64,000 bases of DNA. It comes from Saprospiraceae bacterium. Its GTDB lineage: Bacteria > Bacteroidota > Bacteroidia > Chitinophagales > Saprospiraceae. Made by a program: the position numbers and the translations under genes. Shown piece after piece: positions 35,105-45,273 of the stretch. The DNA lies in assembly GCA_016714785.1 (NCBI GenBank), contig JADKCC010000033.1:62001-126000 (forward strand). The letters are read 5' to 3'. Position 1 is the stretch's first letter; every line of letters starts with the position of its first letter. A model generated the notes under the pieces. It searched no databases. It had not been told where the DNA came from and worked only from the letters and a program-made list of their open reading frames with translations.

Positions 35105-38100
35105 ATGATGAAACATTTACTTATTTACATCTTGGTAGTGAGTAGTTGGTGTACTGTAGGTGCACAGACAATTTATGAAGACTTCGAAAATGGTGGCGCA
35201 AAAATCTCTTGGGCTACGTTCAATGGCTTGGTTTATGAAGGACCAATTGCCAATCCTAACAAGGACGCTGTGAATGGAAGCGATTTTGTTGGAAAATTTA
35301 CAAATGATGGTATCTCTGACTTTTGTTTTGGTCTTGGCACTTTACCTGCACCAGCAGATCTTAGTACCAATAATTTGATGAAAATTAAGATTGGGGCACC
35401 TTTCGCACCAACGAAAGCTTTATTTAAATTTGAAGGAGGTGGTGCAGCAATTGAGCAATTTATTGATATCACTGAGGCTGAAAAGTGGGTTGAATATACT
35501 GTGGACTTTTCTAAAGCCGCTGGTACATCGCATACTAAGGTTTTATTAGCTTTCCATCCGTTTACCACACCTGTTTCAGGTACTTTTTATTTTGACGATA
35601 TTAGGGGTGTGGAAGCAAAAGACGTATTCGAAACTTTTGAGACAGGTAATGAGATGGGTTGGAATGCTTTAGATGGTACCCTTGAAGCACCGATAGATAA
35701 TCCCGCTCCAAATCGAGTAAACAGTACTGCAAAAGTAGGCAAATATACCAAATCAGGAGCACATGCCTACAGTTTATTATTAGCAGAAAGGGCCACTCCT
35801 TTTGATATGTCTGTTTTGAACCAATTTAAAATGCAAATCCACGCAAGTGCACCTACTCAAGTGCTTCTAAAATTGGAAGGTGATGGTCCTGCAGTTGAAA
35901 AAATTGCCAACATAGGTGTTGTCAACGCTTGGCAAGAATATACATTTGATTTTTCTGATGTAGCTGCTGCTAAACATCTTAGAAAAGCGATTTTGTTTTT
36001 TGATCCGGGTGTAGAGACGAGTGCAGATATTTATCATTTTGATAATTTTTATGCAGTATCTAAAGGTGAGTGCGCAGGTGCAACAGTGATAGATGGTATG
36101 TTGGATGATTTCGAATGTAATAGGACCGCCACGTATGTAAATGGTTGGGACAGTTTAACAGTCATAGCTAATCCAGGCCCAGATGCGGTCAATGGTTCTA
36201 CCAAAGTTGGAAAATTTGTCGATCAATTGAGTGAACCTTGGAATGGACTCTTATGGGAATATCAAAATCCAGTAAATCTAGAAACTAAAAATCAATTTAG
36301 TATTAAAATCTGGTCTGCAAAAGCAACTAGAGTTTTGGCAAAGTTGGAAGGAGGGGCGTCTAATCCAAGAGAAGAATGGATTGATATTACTGAAACCAAT
36401 AAATGGGTGCAATACACTGTCGACTTTAGCTCACAAGCTTTGGCAAGTCATAAAAAAATGATTTTGTTCTTTAACGCGGGAAATGATCCAGAAGTAGGAG
36501 ATGTTTATTTTGTAGATGATATATCTTGGGGAGAAAAAACAGTCGCGGACATTGAAAATTTTGAAAATGGTGCAGTACTTCCTTGGGAGCCATTAGATCA
36601 ACAGGAATTAATTCACGGCAAGTTTGCAGTAATTGACAATCCTGATGCAACAGGTGTGAATGCTTCTTCCAAAGTGGGTAAATATACCAAAGGTGTTTCG
36701 GCCTTCTCCACTTTGGCGGCTGTAGCTCCAGGTTTGATAGATATCTCTTCCAAGCCACAGTTCAATTTAGATGTATGGGCACCAGCAGGAAGCAAATCTG
36801 TTATCATGCAGCTTGAAAGTGCAACTTCAGGTAATAAAGAAGTCACTAGAGAGTTGAAAACTCCCGGAGCATGGGAAACAGTGTCATTCGATTTTACCAA
36901 TTTCCAGAATATCACAGATTGGGCTTCTTTGAAATTGATATTTAATCCAACCGTGGCAGAAGAAGGAGCGATGTTCTTCTTTGATAATCTGCGTCAGGGA
37001 GTTGCCACTGTAGATCCATGTGAAGGTACTGTAGCAATCAATAACATAATAGATGATTTCGAATGTCAGCGTAACCGTGAGTATGGAGCAGGTGCAGAAC
37101 TAATATCAGCTGTTAATAATCCTAAACTTACCGCTGCTAATAGTTCCGTTAAAGTAGGATTATACAAAGATCAACCTGGCCAACCGTGGTCTGCTTTATG
37201 TGCAAATTTCCCTGATGGAATTGATTTGAGTGTATTCAACCAGTTGGAATTGCAAGTGTTATCTACTGCAGTTGTACCTGTACTTTTAAAATTAGAAGGC
37301 GGTAGTAGCCCGGCAAAAGAGCTTCCGACAGAAATTAAGACAGCCAATGATTGGTATAATATGTCTGCAGATTTTTCTTCTGAGGCAGGAAAGGATCACA
37401 AAAGGGTTTGTTTCTTTTTTAATGCTGGAGTTGAAACTACTACTGTAGATGATTACTATATTGATAATATCAAATTATCACATGCACCTTACAATGGATG
37501 TATTATGAATTTTGACGATGCCGCATTCACTTCTTTGTCATGGAGGTATTTTCCAAATGATAATGCAGGTGGATTCGAAATGGTAGATAATCCGCTTAAA
37601 GGTGGCATCAATACATCTAATAAAGTAGGTAAAGCCATTGAAAAAGCATCAGGTGAGCAACCTTGGCAAGGTATGTTTACAGATTTGGACTCTTACTTGA
37701 CTTTCGATAAGAATCTTCAACTCAAGATGAAAGTCTTAAGTCCACAAGTAGGAGCGGTTACCTTAAAAGTGGAAAGACCTTTGGAAGCTGGTTTCCCGGG
37801 AGGATCAGGAGATAATACAGTGACTAATACTAAAGCTGGTGAATGGGAAGAGTTGACTTTCGATTTTGCTGCTTCACCTACACCAATCGATCCTGCTGGA
37901 AAATATGCCAGAATTACATTGATTTGGGATATTGTTAATTTGCCAACAGAAGATGTAGTATATTATTTCGACGATATCAGATTGGATGGCGGTGACTGTG
38001 GTCAGGAGTCAAGTGTATTTGATCCATTGAAATTGGAAAAACTTTATGTATCTCCAAATCCAGTAACAGATGTATTGCGTATTGACAATGCAGAGTCCTT

Positions 38101-38272
38101 ACTATCAACAGACATCATCAATGTGTATGGTCAGCGTATTGCTAAAGTTTATAATAATCGCAATAATCAACAATTTTTGGATGTATCCAGCTTACCAGCA
38201 GGTACTTATATCATCCTTGGTTATAATGACAAACAACAAGCTGTAGCGCAAAGCAGATTTATTAAAATGTAA
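35105..38272 (+). CDS. T9SS surface protein of six tandem jelly-roll-like modules
   Basis: The start is the ATG at 35105 (or 35108), giving a signal peptide ending VGAQ; the frame opens 48 bases earlier. The 1055-residue protein consists of six modules starting near residues 22, 173, 331, 482, 648 and 799. Each has the order [D/E]-F-E, a W in the first strand, NP....VN.S.KVGK, LKLEG, W..+..DFS, H....FF, and FDD/DI. A type A T9SS sorting domain follows (YVSPNPVTDVLR, from ~975). The module shape matches galactose-binding-like carbohydrate-binding folds. Within the locus it is the best candidate for the surface glycan-binding protein, with many sites on one chain. Binding is inferred from context; no enzyme motif is seen. 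Confidence 0.8.
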   Translation: MMKHLLIYILVVSSWCTVGAQTIYEDFENGGAKISWATFNGLVYEGPIANPNKDAVNGSDFVGKFTNDGISDFCFGLGTLPAPADLSTNNLMKIKIGAPFAPTKALFKFEGGGAAIEQFIDITEAEKWVEYTVDFSKAAGTSHTKVLLAFHPFTTPVSGTFYFDDIRGVEAKDVFETFETGNEMGWNALDGTLEAPIDNPAPNRVNSTAKVGKYTKSGAHAYSLLLAERATPFDMSVLNQFKMQIHASAPTQVLLKLEGDGPAVEKIANIGVVNAWQEYTFDFSDVAAAKHLRKAILFFDPGVETSADIYHFDNFYAVSKGECAGATVIDGMLDDFECNRTATYVNGWDSLTVIANPGPDAVNGSTKVGKFVDQLSEPWNGLLWEYQNPVNLETKNQFSIKIWSAKATRVLAKLEGGASNPREEWIDITETNKWVQYTVDFSSQALASHKKMILFFNAGNDPEVGDVYFVDDISWGEKTVADIENFENGAVLPWEPLDQQELIHGKFAVIDNPDATGVNASSKVGKYTKGVSAFSTLAAVAPGLIDISSKPQFNLDVWAPAGSKSVIMQLESATSGNKEVTRELKTPGAWETVSFDFTNFQNITDWASLKLIFNPTVAEEGAMFFFDNLRQGVATVDPCEGTVAINNIIDDFECQRNREYGAGAELISAVNNPKLTAANSSVKVGLYKDQPGQPWSALCANFPDGIDLSVFNQLELQVLSTAVVPVLLKLEGGSSPAKELPTEIKTANDWYNMSADFSSEAGKDHKRVCFFFNAGVETTTVDDYYIDNIKLSHAPYNGCIMNFDDAAFTSLSWRYFPNDNAGGFEMVDNPLKGGINTSNKVGKAIEKASGEQPWQGMFTDLDSYLTFDKNLQLKMKVLSPQVGAVTLKVERPLEAGFPGGSGDNTVTNTKAGEWEELTFDFAASPTPIDPAGKYARITLIWDIVNLPTEDVVYYFDDIRLDGGDCGQESSVFDPLKLEKLYVSPNPVTDVLRIDNAESLLSTDIINVYGQRIAKVYNNRNNQQFLDVSSLPAGTYIILGYNDKQQAVAQSRFIKM

Positions 38273-38286
38273 ATTTAATTCGCATC

Positions 38287-38320
38287 AAACAGGGGACAAT
38301 GTCAAAGTTGTCCCCTGTTT
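38287..38320 (+). terminator. Hairpin after the six-module gene
   Basis: Perfect 13-base-pair stem AAACAGGGGACAA/TTGTCCCCTGTTT with an 8-base loop, 14 bases after the stop. Only a short T run follows (TTT then ATACTATC), so it may attenuate and not fully stop transcription into the enzyme genes. Confidence 0.7.
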
Positions 38321-38384
38321 ATACTATCTGATTGACAGTTAGTTCTGTTTGTATTTCATTATCATATTTATAATTATTTTCTTC

Positions 38385-39746
38385 ATGCGAAATTGGATCG
38401 TATTGTTGTGTCTGTTTTTTATGGCATGCGGTAGTAAAGTAGCATTGCCAATAGTTAAGTACTCAAATGAAGAACTAAAAAAGCGAACATTTGAATATTT
38501 TTGGCAGACAACCGATAAACAAAATTTTCAAGTGCCTGATCGGTATCCAACACTTACTTTCTCAAGTATAGCAGCTACAGGATTTGGTCTGAGTTCCTAT
38601 TTAGTAGGTATTGAAAATAAATTTATTACTCGGTCACAAGGTGCAGAACGCGTTTTAAGCACATTAAAATTTTTATCAAATTTACCACAAGGTCCAGCAA
38701 TGTCTGGTGTAGGTGGCCATAAAGGATTTTTTTACCATTTTTTGACCTTGGACAAAGGGGAAAGATTTAAACAAGTGGAATTATCGTCCATAGATACTGG
38801 GTTACTCATGGCAGGTGTCCTCAGCTGTATGTCTTATTTTGATGCGGAAAACAATCCCATTGAAAAAGAAATAAGACAAGTAGCCGATGCACTTTATCGT
38901 AGGGTTGACTGGCAGTGGATGATGAAGTCCAACGGAGTAATGAGTATGGGATGGCATCCTGAAAAAGGATTTATCCAAAGCGAATGGGCAGGATACAATG
39001 AAGCCATGGTTTTAATCATCATGGCGATGGGTTCACCTTCATTTCCAATACATGACAACGCTTGGAGCAAATGGTGCGCCACTTATCCTGTTGATACTTT
39101 TTATAGCTATAAAAATGTACAGTTTGATCCATTGTTTGGGCATCAATATAGTCATATTTGGATAGATTTTAGAGGCATTCAAGATAGTTTTATGAGAGTG
39201 CATAATGATGATTATTTTAAAAATTCGCACAATGCAACTCTTTCAAATCGAGCTTATTGTGTAGCCAACCCAATGAAATGGCAAGGCTATCATGAAAACC
39301 AATGGGGACTCACAGCTTGCGATGGCCCAATAAATAGAAAAATAAATATAGATGGCAAAGAGAGGCAATTTTATGACTATCGAGCAAGAGGCGCAGCCAG
39401 CATTCAGATTGTGGATGACGGTACAATTGCTCCTACTGCGGCAGGTGGATCATTCCCTTTTACACCCAAGGAGTCTGAAGCTTGTTTGAAATATATGTGG
39501 GAAACACATTATCAAAGTCTTGTAGGCGAATATGGCTTCAAGGATGCCTTCAACCTTACTTTCAAAAATGAAAAGCACCCTGACGGTTGGTTTGATATAG
39601 ATTATCTTGGTATAGATCAAGGTCCCATTTTGTTGATGTTGCAAAATCATGAAACAGAATTGATTTGGAATGTAATGAAGAAGAATCCATATATCATAGC
39701 TGGCTTAAGAAGAGCTGGCTTTAAAGGTGGATGGCTAAAAGAATAA
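38385..39746 (+). CDS. GH144-like (PF10091) glucanase, lipoprotein
   Basis: The start is the ATG at 38385; the frame opens earlier with TTG. The lipobox is FFMAC with Cys15, so the enzyme is membrane-anchored, 453 residues in all. The fold is an (alpha/alpha)6 barrel of the PF10091 glycoamylase family, which contains GH144. Visible family blocks are KRTFEYFWQT, ATGFGLSSYLVGIENKFITR, VELSSIDTGLLMAG, QSEWAGYNEAMVLIIMAMGS, HQYSHIWIDFRG, ENQWGLTACDGP, DGTIAPTAAGGSFPF and DYLGIDQGPILLMLQNHET. It is of the 'ELSSIDT' subtype, unlike the second copy in this locus. The activity is probably on beta-1,2-glucan or its oligosaccharides. A 90-base gap leads to the GH3 gene. Confidence 0.85.
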   Translation: MRNWIVLLCLFFMACGSKVALPIVKYSNEELKKRTFEYFWQTTDKQNFQVPDRYPTLTFSSIAATGFGLSSYLVGIENKFITRSQGAERVLSTLKFLSNLPQGPAMSGVGGHKGFFYHFLTLDKGERFKQVELSSIDTGLLMAGVLSCMSYFDAENNPIEKEIRQVADALYRRVDWQWMMKSNGVMSMGWHPEKGFIQSEWAGYNEAMVLIIMAMGSPSFPIHDNAWSKWCATYPVDTFYSYKNVQFDPLFGHQYSHIWIDFRGIQDSFMRVHNDDYFKNSHNATLSNRAYCVANPMKWQGYHENQWGLTACDGPINRKINIDGKERQFYDYRARGAASIQIVDDGTIAPTAAGGSFPFTPKESEACLKYMWETHYQSLVGEYGFKDAFNLTFKNEKHPDGWFDIDYLGIDQGPILLMLQNHETELIWNVMKKNPYIIAGLRRAGFKGGWLKE

Positions 39747-39836
39747 ACCGAATGATCCGAACAATGAATAATTTGACCAACCCTAACGACGAGTAAACCG
39801 AACAATAGAAGTTTAAATATTGACAAAAATAATCTT

Positions 39837-42152
39837 ATGCAAAACAAAGCCTTTTTAATACTATCATTTATTTTTATAGTTTCATTTTCAGGTTGGTCTC
39901 AAAAGACAAAAACATCTATTCAGCCTAATGTAAAATATTATCAATCCTTAGGTGCTTCACCCAAAGTTGCTTCATTAATGAACAAAATGACCATTGATGA
40001 AAAAATAGGTCAGCTCAACCTAATTACTCCAGGTGGAACGGTTACAGGAGAGGTAGTCAGTAAGGACGTGGAGTCAAAAATGAAAAGTGGTCAAGTTGGT
40101 GGTATTTTTGGTATTAGGGGAGCAAATAAAGTCAGACAAGCGCAAGAACTTGCAGTTAAAAATAGTCGTTTGGGTATTCCACTTATTGTAGGCATGGATG
40201 TCATACACGGTCACCAAACAGTTTTTCCTATACCATTAGGACTATCATGTACTTGGGATATGAAATTGATAGAACAATCAGCTCATATTGCTGCTAGAGA
40301 AGCTACCGCTGATGGTATCATGTGGACTTTCAGTCCGATGGTGGATATCGCACGAGACCCAAGATGGGGTAGGATATCCGAAGGTAGTGGAGAAGACCCT
40401 TTTCTTGGGTCAAAAATTGCCCAAGCCATGATAAGAGGATATCAAGGCAGTGATTTAAAAGATCCAACAACCATGCTGGCTTGTGTGAAGCATTTTGCTT
40501 TGTATGGAGCTCCAGAGGGTGGTCGAGACTATGGTACAGTGGATATGAGTAAAGTTAGAATGTACAATGAGTATTTGCCGCCTTATAGAGCAGCAGTAGA
40601 AGCAGGTGTAGGATCTGTGATGACTTCCTTCAATGTCATAGATTACGTACCAGCTTCAGGTAGCAAATTTATATTTAAAGATGTACTGCGTAAGCAGTGG
40701 AAATTTAATGATTTGGTAGTCACGGATTATACATCCATTATGGAGATGATGGAACATAGTACTGGCGAGAATATGCAAGAAGTAGCCCGACAATCTCTCA
40801 AAGCAACGATTGATATGGATATGGTCAGTGAAGGATTCCTAAACACCTTGAAAAAGTCATTGAACGAAGGCAAAGTCACACAAAAAGACATCGATCAAGC
40901 TTGCATCCGTATTTTAATGGCCAAAGAAAGATTAGGACTTTTGGATGATCCATACAAGTATTTTGACGAAAAAAGAGCAGAGCTTGAAATCATGTCAACT
41001 GATCATAGAGCCTTTGCTAGAAAGGCGGCAGCAGCTTCATTCGTTTTGCTAAAAAATGAAAATAACGTGCTTCCATTAAAGAAGGACGCCAAAATAGCTT
41101 TGGTCGGTCCATTGGCAGATAGTCGTAGGAACATGTTAGGGACATGGAGTGTTTCTGGAGATTTCGAAAAAGCAGTGACTGTGATTGAAGGCATTAAGAA
41201 TCTTTCAGCAAATCCTGAAAATATTTTGTATGCTAAAGGTGCTAATATCTCTGATGATAAAGATTTCGCAAAGCGAGTGAATGCATTTGGTGAAGAATTA
41301 GTTATAGATGCTAGATCTGCTGATGAAATGATTAAACAAGCACTCGATGTGGCTCTAAAGTCTGACATAATCGTAGCAGTGATGGGTGAGACGGCAAACA
41401 TGTCTGGTGAAGCTTCCAGTATGACGGATATCAGTTTGCAACCTGCACAAAAGAAATTGTTGGCAGCCCTGAAAGCTTCTGGCAAGCCTGTTGTTATGGT
41501 CTTATACAATGGTCGTCCTATGGTGATTACTGAGGAGATGCGAGATATGAATGCCATATTGGATGTTTGGTTTGGTGGTACTGAAGGTGGGAATGCAGTG
41601 GCTGATGTATTATTTGGAGATGTCAATCCTTCAGGAAAATTGACCACATCATTTCCAGTAAATATGGGGCAAATACCTGTGTATCACAGTATGCTCAATA
41701 CAGGAAGACCCAATTTGCCTAATTATCCCAAATTCAGAACCAATTATCTGGATGCGCCGAATGAACCACTTTTACCTTTTGGTTTTGGATTGTCATACAC
41801 ATCGTTTGAATACGCAACTCCAATATTAAGCGCTACAAAGCTTTCAAAAGGCAAAAAAATAACGCTTTCTGTAAAAGTCAAAAATACTGGAAAAGTTGCA
41901 GGTCATGAAGTGGTACAATTATACATTAGAGATATAGTAGGAAGCATCGCTCGACCTGTGAAGGAATTGAAAGGTTTTGAGAAAATATATTTAATGCCAG
42001 GTGAAAGTAAAGATGTTGTTTTTACCATCGATGAAGATCTTCTGAAGTTTTATAATGAAGCATTAGAATATAAAGCTGAAAAAGGGGACTTTAAGGCTAT
42101 GGTAGGCACTAATTCTGTAGATGTTCAGGCTTTAAGCTTTTATTTAGAATGA
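39837..42152 (+). CDS. bglX: GH3 beta-glucosidase (BglX type), periplasmic
   Basis: A 771-residue exo-acting beta-glucosidase. It has a signal peptide ending SGWSQ, an N-terminal TIM-like barrel, an alpha/beta sandwich and a C-terminal FN3-like domain (from ~665, KKITLSVKVKNTGKVAGHEV). The catalytic nucleophile is Asp297 in VVTDYTSIMEM. Substrate-binding marks are GMDVIHGH (119-126), ARDPRWGRISEGSGEDP (172-188) and KHFALYGAPEGGRDY (218-232). In this locus it should cut oligosaccharides made by the GH144-like enzymes to glucose in the periplasm. A GH3 enzyme acting on beta-1,2-glucooligosaccharides is known from Bacteroides, which fits. Confidence 0.93.
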   Translation: MQNKAFLILSFIFIVSFSGWSQKTKTSIQPNVKYYQSLGASPKVASLMNKMTIDEKIGQLNLITPGGTVTGEVVSKDVESKMKSGQVGGIFGIRGANKVRQAQELAVKNSRLGIPLIVGMDVIHGHQTVFPIPLGLSCTWDMKLIEQSAHIAAREATADGIMWTFSPMVDIARDPRWGRISEGSGEDPFLGSKIAQAMIRGYQGSDLKDPTTMLACVKHFALYGAPEGGRDYGTVDMSKVRMYNEYLPPYRAAVEAGVGSVMTSFNVIDYVPASGSKFIFKDVLRKQWKFNDLVVTDYTSIMEMMEHSTGENMQEVARQSLKATIDMDMVSEGFLNTLKKSLNEGKVTQKDIDQACIRILMAKERLGLLDDPYKYFDEKRAELEIMSTDHRAFARKAAAASFVLLKNENNVLPLKKDAKIALVGPLADSRRNMLGTWSVSGDFEKAVTVIEGIKNLSANPENILYAKGANISDDKDFAKRVNAFGEELVIDARSADEMIKQALDVALKSDIIVAVMGETANMSGEASSMTDISLQPAQKKLLAALKASGKPVVMVLYNGRPMVITEEMRDMNAILDVWFGGTEGGNAVADVLFGDVNPSGKLTTSFPVNMGQIPVYHSMLNTGRPNLPNYPKFRTNYLDAPNEPLLPFGFGLSYTSFEYATPILSATKLSKGKKITLSVKVKNTGKVAGHEVVQLYIRDIVGSIARPVKELKGFEKIYLMPGESKDVVFTIDEDLLKFYNEALEYKAEKGDFKAMVGTNSVDVQALSFYLE

Positions 42153-42259
42153 ATAGGATCCCAAAATAAATCCATTACATAGGCTTCCTTCTATATGGAA
42201 GGATTTAGGATGGGAAAATGTAAAATTATATATTATTAATAAACATAAAAAATAATCAA

Positions 42260-45241
42260 ATGCTAATCACTAAAATTTATCGTTGGTTTGTATTGGTTTT
42301 GCTCCTCTTTTTCACCACCTGGATAGGAGCACAACATGCTTTGAAAGGTGTAGTCAGAGCAGCTGAAAATAATGAAGCACTCATAGGTGCAACTATTGAA
42401 GAAAAAGGAACCACGAATGGGACGATTACCGATATTGATGGTAATTATGAAATAAATCTATCTTCGGGGAAAGCGACTATTATCATAAAATACGTAGGAT
42501 ATACTGATGTAGAAATGAATGTTGATGATAAAAAAGTCATTGACATAAGTCTGGGAGAATCATCTATTTTATTGGATCAGGTAGTCGTGGTCGGTTATGG
42601 TGTCCAAAAGAAAAGTGACCTTACTGGCGCAGTTAGTAGCCTTAAAGGCAAAGAGTTGGAAAGAGTCACCACACCCAACATAGAACAAGCTTTACAAGGT
42701 AAAATACCTGGAGTCTATGTAGCGCCATCATCTGGTCAGCCAGGAGCAGGTGCTGTCATCAGGATACGTGGTACTGGTACACTCAATAATAACAATCCAC
42801 TGTACGTCATAGATGGTATGATTACAGAAGATGCTAGTAGTGTCAATCCACAAGACGTGGAGAGTATAGAAGTACTCAAAGATGCATCATCAGCAGCTAT
42901 TTATGGTAGTCGTGGAGCCAATGGTGTCATCCTGATTACTACCAAAAATGGTAAGAAACGTAAAAATGCCCAACTTTCTCTATCTAGCTACTATGGTGTA
43001 CAAGAACCAATAAAATATATAGCATTACTCAATGGAAGTGAATTTGCAAGTGCTTACAATCAGTTAAGAGGCACTCAATATTATCCCGATCCTTCTGTTT
43101 TTGGAGAGGGTACAGACTGGCAGAGAGAAGTATTGAGATCTGCGCCTGTGTCTAATATACAGTTTGGTGCTAATGGTGCTAGCGACAATATTTCTTATAA
43201 TTTTAGCGCCAACCTTTTTGATCAAGATGGAATCTTGAAGAATACATCCTTCAATCGAGGTGCTTTTAGACTCAATACAGAAATGAAATTGAAACCGTGG
43301 CTTACTCTAGGTAATAATACTTCTTATTCGATTGTCAAAGAGCAATTAGGACCAAATGTAGTTACTTCAGCTTATCGCATACCTTCAGTTTTGTCTGTAT
43401 ATCAAGAAGATGGATCATTTACTGACCCAACTTTTTTTGGTTTGGCGTTGGGCAATCCTGTTGCTGAGCAATATTATCGTAGCAATAAATATAAAAATGG
43501 AACACAACTTTTAGGAAATATATTTGCAGACATACATATTTTGAAAAACTTGAAGTTTAGAACTAACTTTGGCTATTCTGTCGATGACAAAAAAGAAAGA
43601 GAAATATTTCCGGCATACCAAGTAAGCCCTTCGCAATTGAATAAAGAAGACGGGTTAAATACTTTACGTGAAGGCAATACCAATTGGATTTGGGAGCAAA
43701 CACTTAATTATTTACAAGAGTGGAAAGATCAAACCCTAGGTATATTAATTGGTTATACAGCAGAGCAGCGGAAATTTGAAAAATCAGGTGCTGGAAGATT
43801 GAGTTTTCCTGGTATTTCAGACGAATTATATTACCTGAATGCTGGCAATGATACGACTCAAACCAATTTTGGTGAAGCATCTGATGAAGCCATGGTATCA
43901 CTTTTGTTTAGAACCAATTATTCATTAAAGAGTAAATATTTATTAACAGCGTCACTTAGAGTCGATCAGTCTAGTAGATTTACACCTGACAATCGGACAG
44001 GATATTTTCCATCGGCTAGTATTGGATGGAATTTGGGTAATGAAGATTTTGTTCAAAAACTCAACACATTTGACAGATTAAAAGTGAGGTTGAGTTATGG
44101 TATTTTGGGAAATCAAGCGCTTATAAATAGATACCCAACATTGGCGATCATCAATAGTGGCTTGAATGCTGTATTCGGTTCAGGCGAAAGTGTCAATCAA
44201 GGTGCCACACAATTATCCATTTCCAATCCCAATTTAAAATGGGAGGTTTCTAATCAAACTGATATAGGTTTTGAAGCAGGATTTCTCAATGAGCGTTTGA
44301 GTTTGGAGATGGATTGGTATAGACGATATACGTATGACATAATAGCCAATGTCCCAATTCCTTCATTTGTGGGTTCGCAAGATAATCCATTTGTTAACAC
44401 TGCTGCTGTACTTAATAGCGGCATAGAATTAGGTTTAAACTGGAGACAAACTGGTGTTTTTGATTATAATATCGGAGCCAATTTTTCCACAGTCAGCAAT
44501 GAGGTAAAAGCACTCGCACAAGGTAAAAATGAAATATTTGATGCCTTTATCAATGGGGAACCTGCGACTCGTACCGCTGTTGGTTTACCGATTGGTGCAT
44601 TCTATGGCTATCAAGTAGCAGGAATATTCCAGACTGCTGAAGAAATCGCGACATCTCCAAAATTTGGTAGTGAAAAACCAGGAGATATCAAATATGCTGA
44701 TACCAATAAGGACGGTGTTTTGGATGCGGAAGACAGGGTTTATCTTGGAAGCCCGATCCCAAAAATTACTTATGGCTTTAGTCTTGGGGCTGGTTATAAG
44801 GGAATGGATTTAAATGCAGACTTTTTAGGAGTTCATGGCAATTTAGTATTTAATGAGAAGGAAACATCTCGATTTGCTGTGTATAATTGGGAAAAACATG
44901 TAGCCGACGCTTGGACGGTCGATAATGCTTCAACATCAGAACCGAGAGTGGCCAACGGTGGACATAATTATAGGCCGAGTGAACGATTTTTGCAAGATGG
45001 TTCTTTCTTTAGATTAAGGACCTTGAGTCTGGGTTACACTTTACCTATATCATTAGTTTCAAAAGTAAAAGTCGAATCTTTCCGAATTTTTGTGTCAGGA
45101 ACCAACCTTTGGACAAGACAAACGTTTACTGGCTATAATCCAGAGTTTCCAGATAGCCGCAGTCCTTTTAAGGTTGGGTTTGACAATGGTACCTATCCGA
45201 TAGCCAAGTCTATCCAAGTGGGTTTAGAAACCAAGTTTTAA
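42260..45241 (+). CDS. SusC-type TonB-dependent transporter of the glycan locus
   Basis: A 993-residue SusC homologue. A signal peptide ends TTWIGAQ (residue 25). A CarboxypepD-regulatory-like domain occupies ~27-105 (LKGVVRAAENNEALIGATIE), then comes the plug, with VVVGYGVQKKSDLTGAVSSL and SSAAIYGSRGANGVILITTK, then the barrel. It ends in the canonical aromatic residue (VGLETKF), in contrast to the first SusC in this window. It follows the GH3 gene by 107 bases and precedes its SusD by 32. It should import oligosaccharides released at the surface. Confidence 0.95.
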   Translation: MLITKIYRWFVLVLLLFFTTWIGAQHALKGVVRAAENNEALIGATIEEKGTTNGTITDIDGNYEINLSSGKATIIIKYVGYTDVEMNVDDKKVIDISLGESSILLDQVVVVGYGVQKKSDLTGAVSSLKGKELERVTTPNIEQALQGKIPGVYVAPSSGQPGAGAVIRIRGTGTLNNNNPLYVIDGMITEDASSVNPQDVESIEVLKDASSAAIYGSRGANGVILITTKNGKKRKNAQLSLSSYYGVQEPIKYIALLNGSEFASAYNQLRGTQYYPDPSVFGEGTDWQREVLRSAPVSNIQFGANGASDNISYNFSANLFDQDGILKNTSFNRGAFRLNTEMKLKPWLTLGNNTSYSIVKEQLGPNVVTSAYRIPSVLSVYQEDGSFTDPTFFGLALGNPVAEQYYRSNKYKNGTQLLGNIFADIHILKNLKFRTNFGYSVDDKKEREIFPAYQVSPSQLNKEDGLNTLREGNTNWIWEQTLNYLQEWKDQTLGILIGYTAEQRKFEKSGAGRLSFPGISDELYYLNAGNDTTQTNFGEASDEAMVSLLFRTNYSLKSKYLLTASLRVDQSSRFTPDNRTGYFPSASIGWNLGNEDFVQKLNTFDRLKVRLSYGILGNQALINRYPTLAIINSGLNAVFGSGESVNQGATQLSISNPNLKWEVSNQTDIGFEAGFLNERLSLEMDWYRRYTYDIIANVPIPSFVGSQDNPFVNTAAVLNSGIELGLNWRQTGVFDYNIGANFSTVSNEVKALAQGKNEIFDAFINGEPATRTAVGLPIGAFYGYQVAGIFQTAEEIATSPKFGSEKPGDIKYADTNKDGVLDAEDRVYLGSPIPKITYGFSLGAGYKGMDLNADFLGVHGNLVFNEKETSRFAVYNWEKHVADAWTVDNASTSEPRVANGGHNYRPSERFLQDGSFFRLRTLSLGYTLPISLVSKVKVESFRIFVSGTNLWTRQTFTGYNPEFPDSRSPFKVGFDNGTYPIAKSIQVGLETKF

Positions 45242-45273
45242 ATCATTCTTATTAATCTATTAAAATTAAGAAA

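Noticed and set aside
41003..41647. 214-codon reading frame on the minus strand inside the GH3 gene
   Set aside because: It is antisense to the catalytic region of an intact GH3 gene; it mirrors the codon bias of the real gene and has no promoter or recognisable domain.
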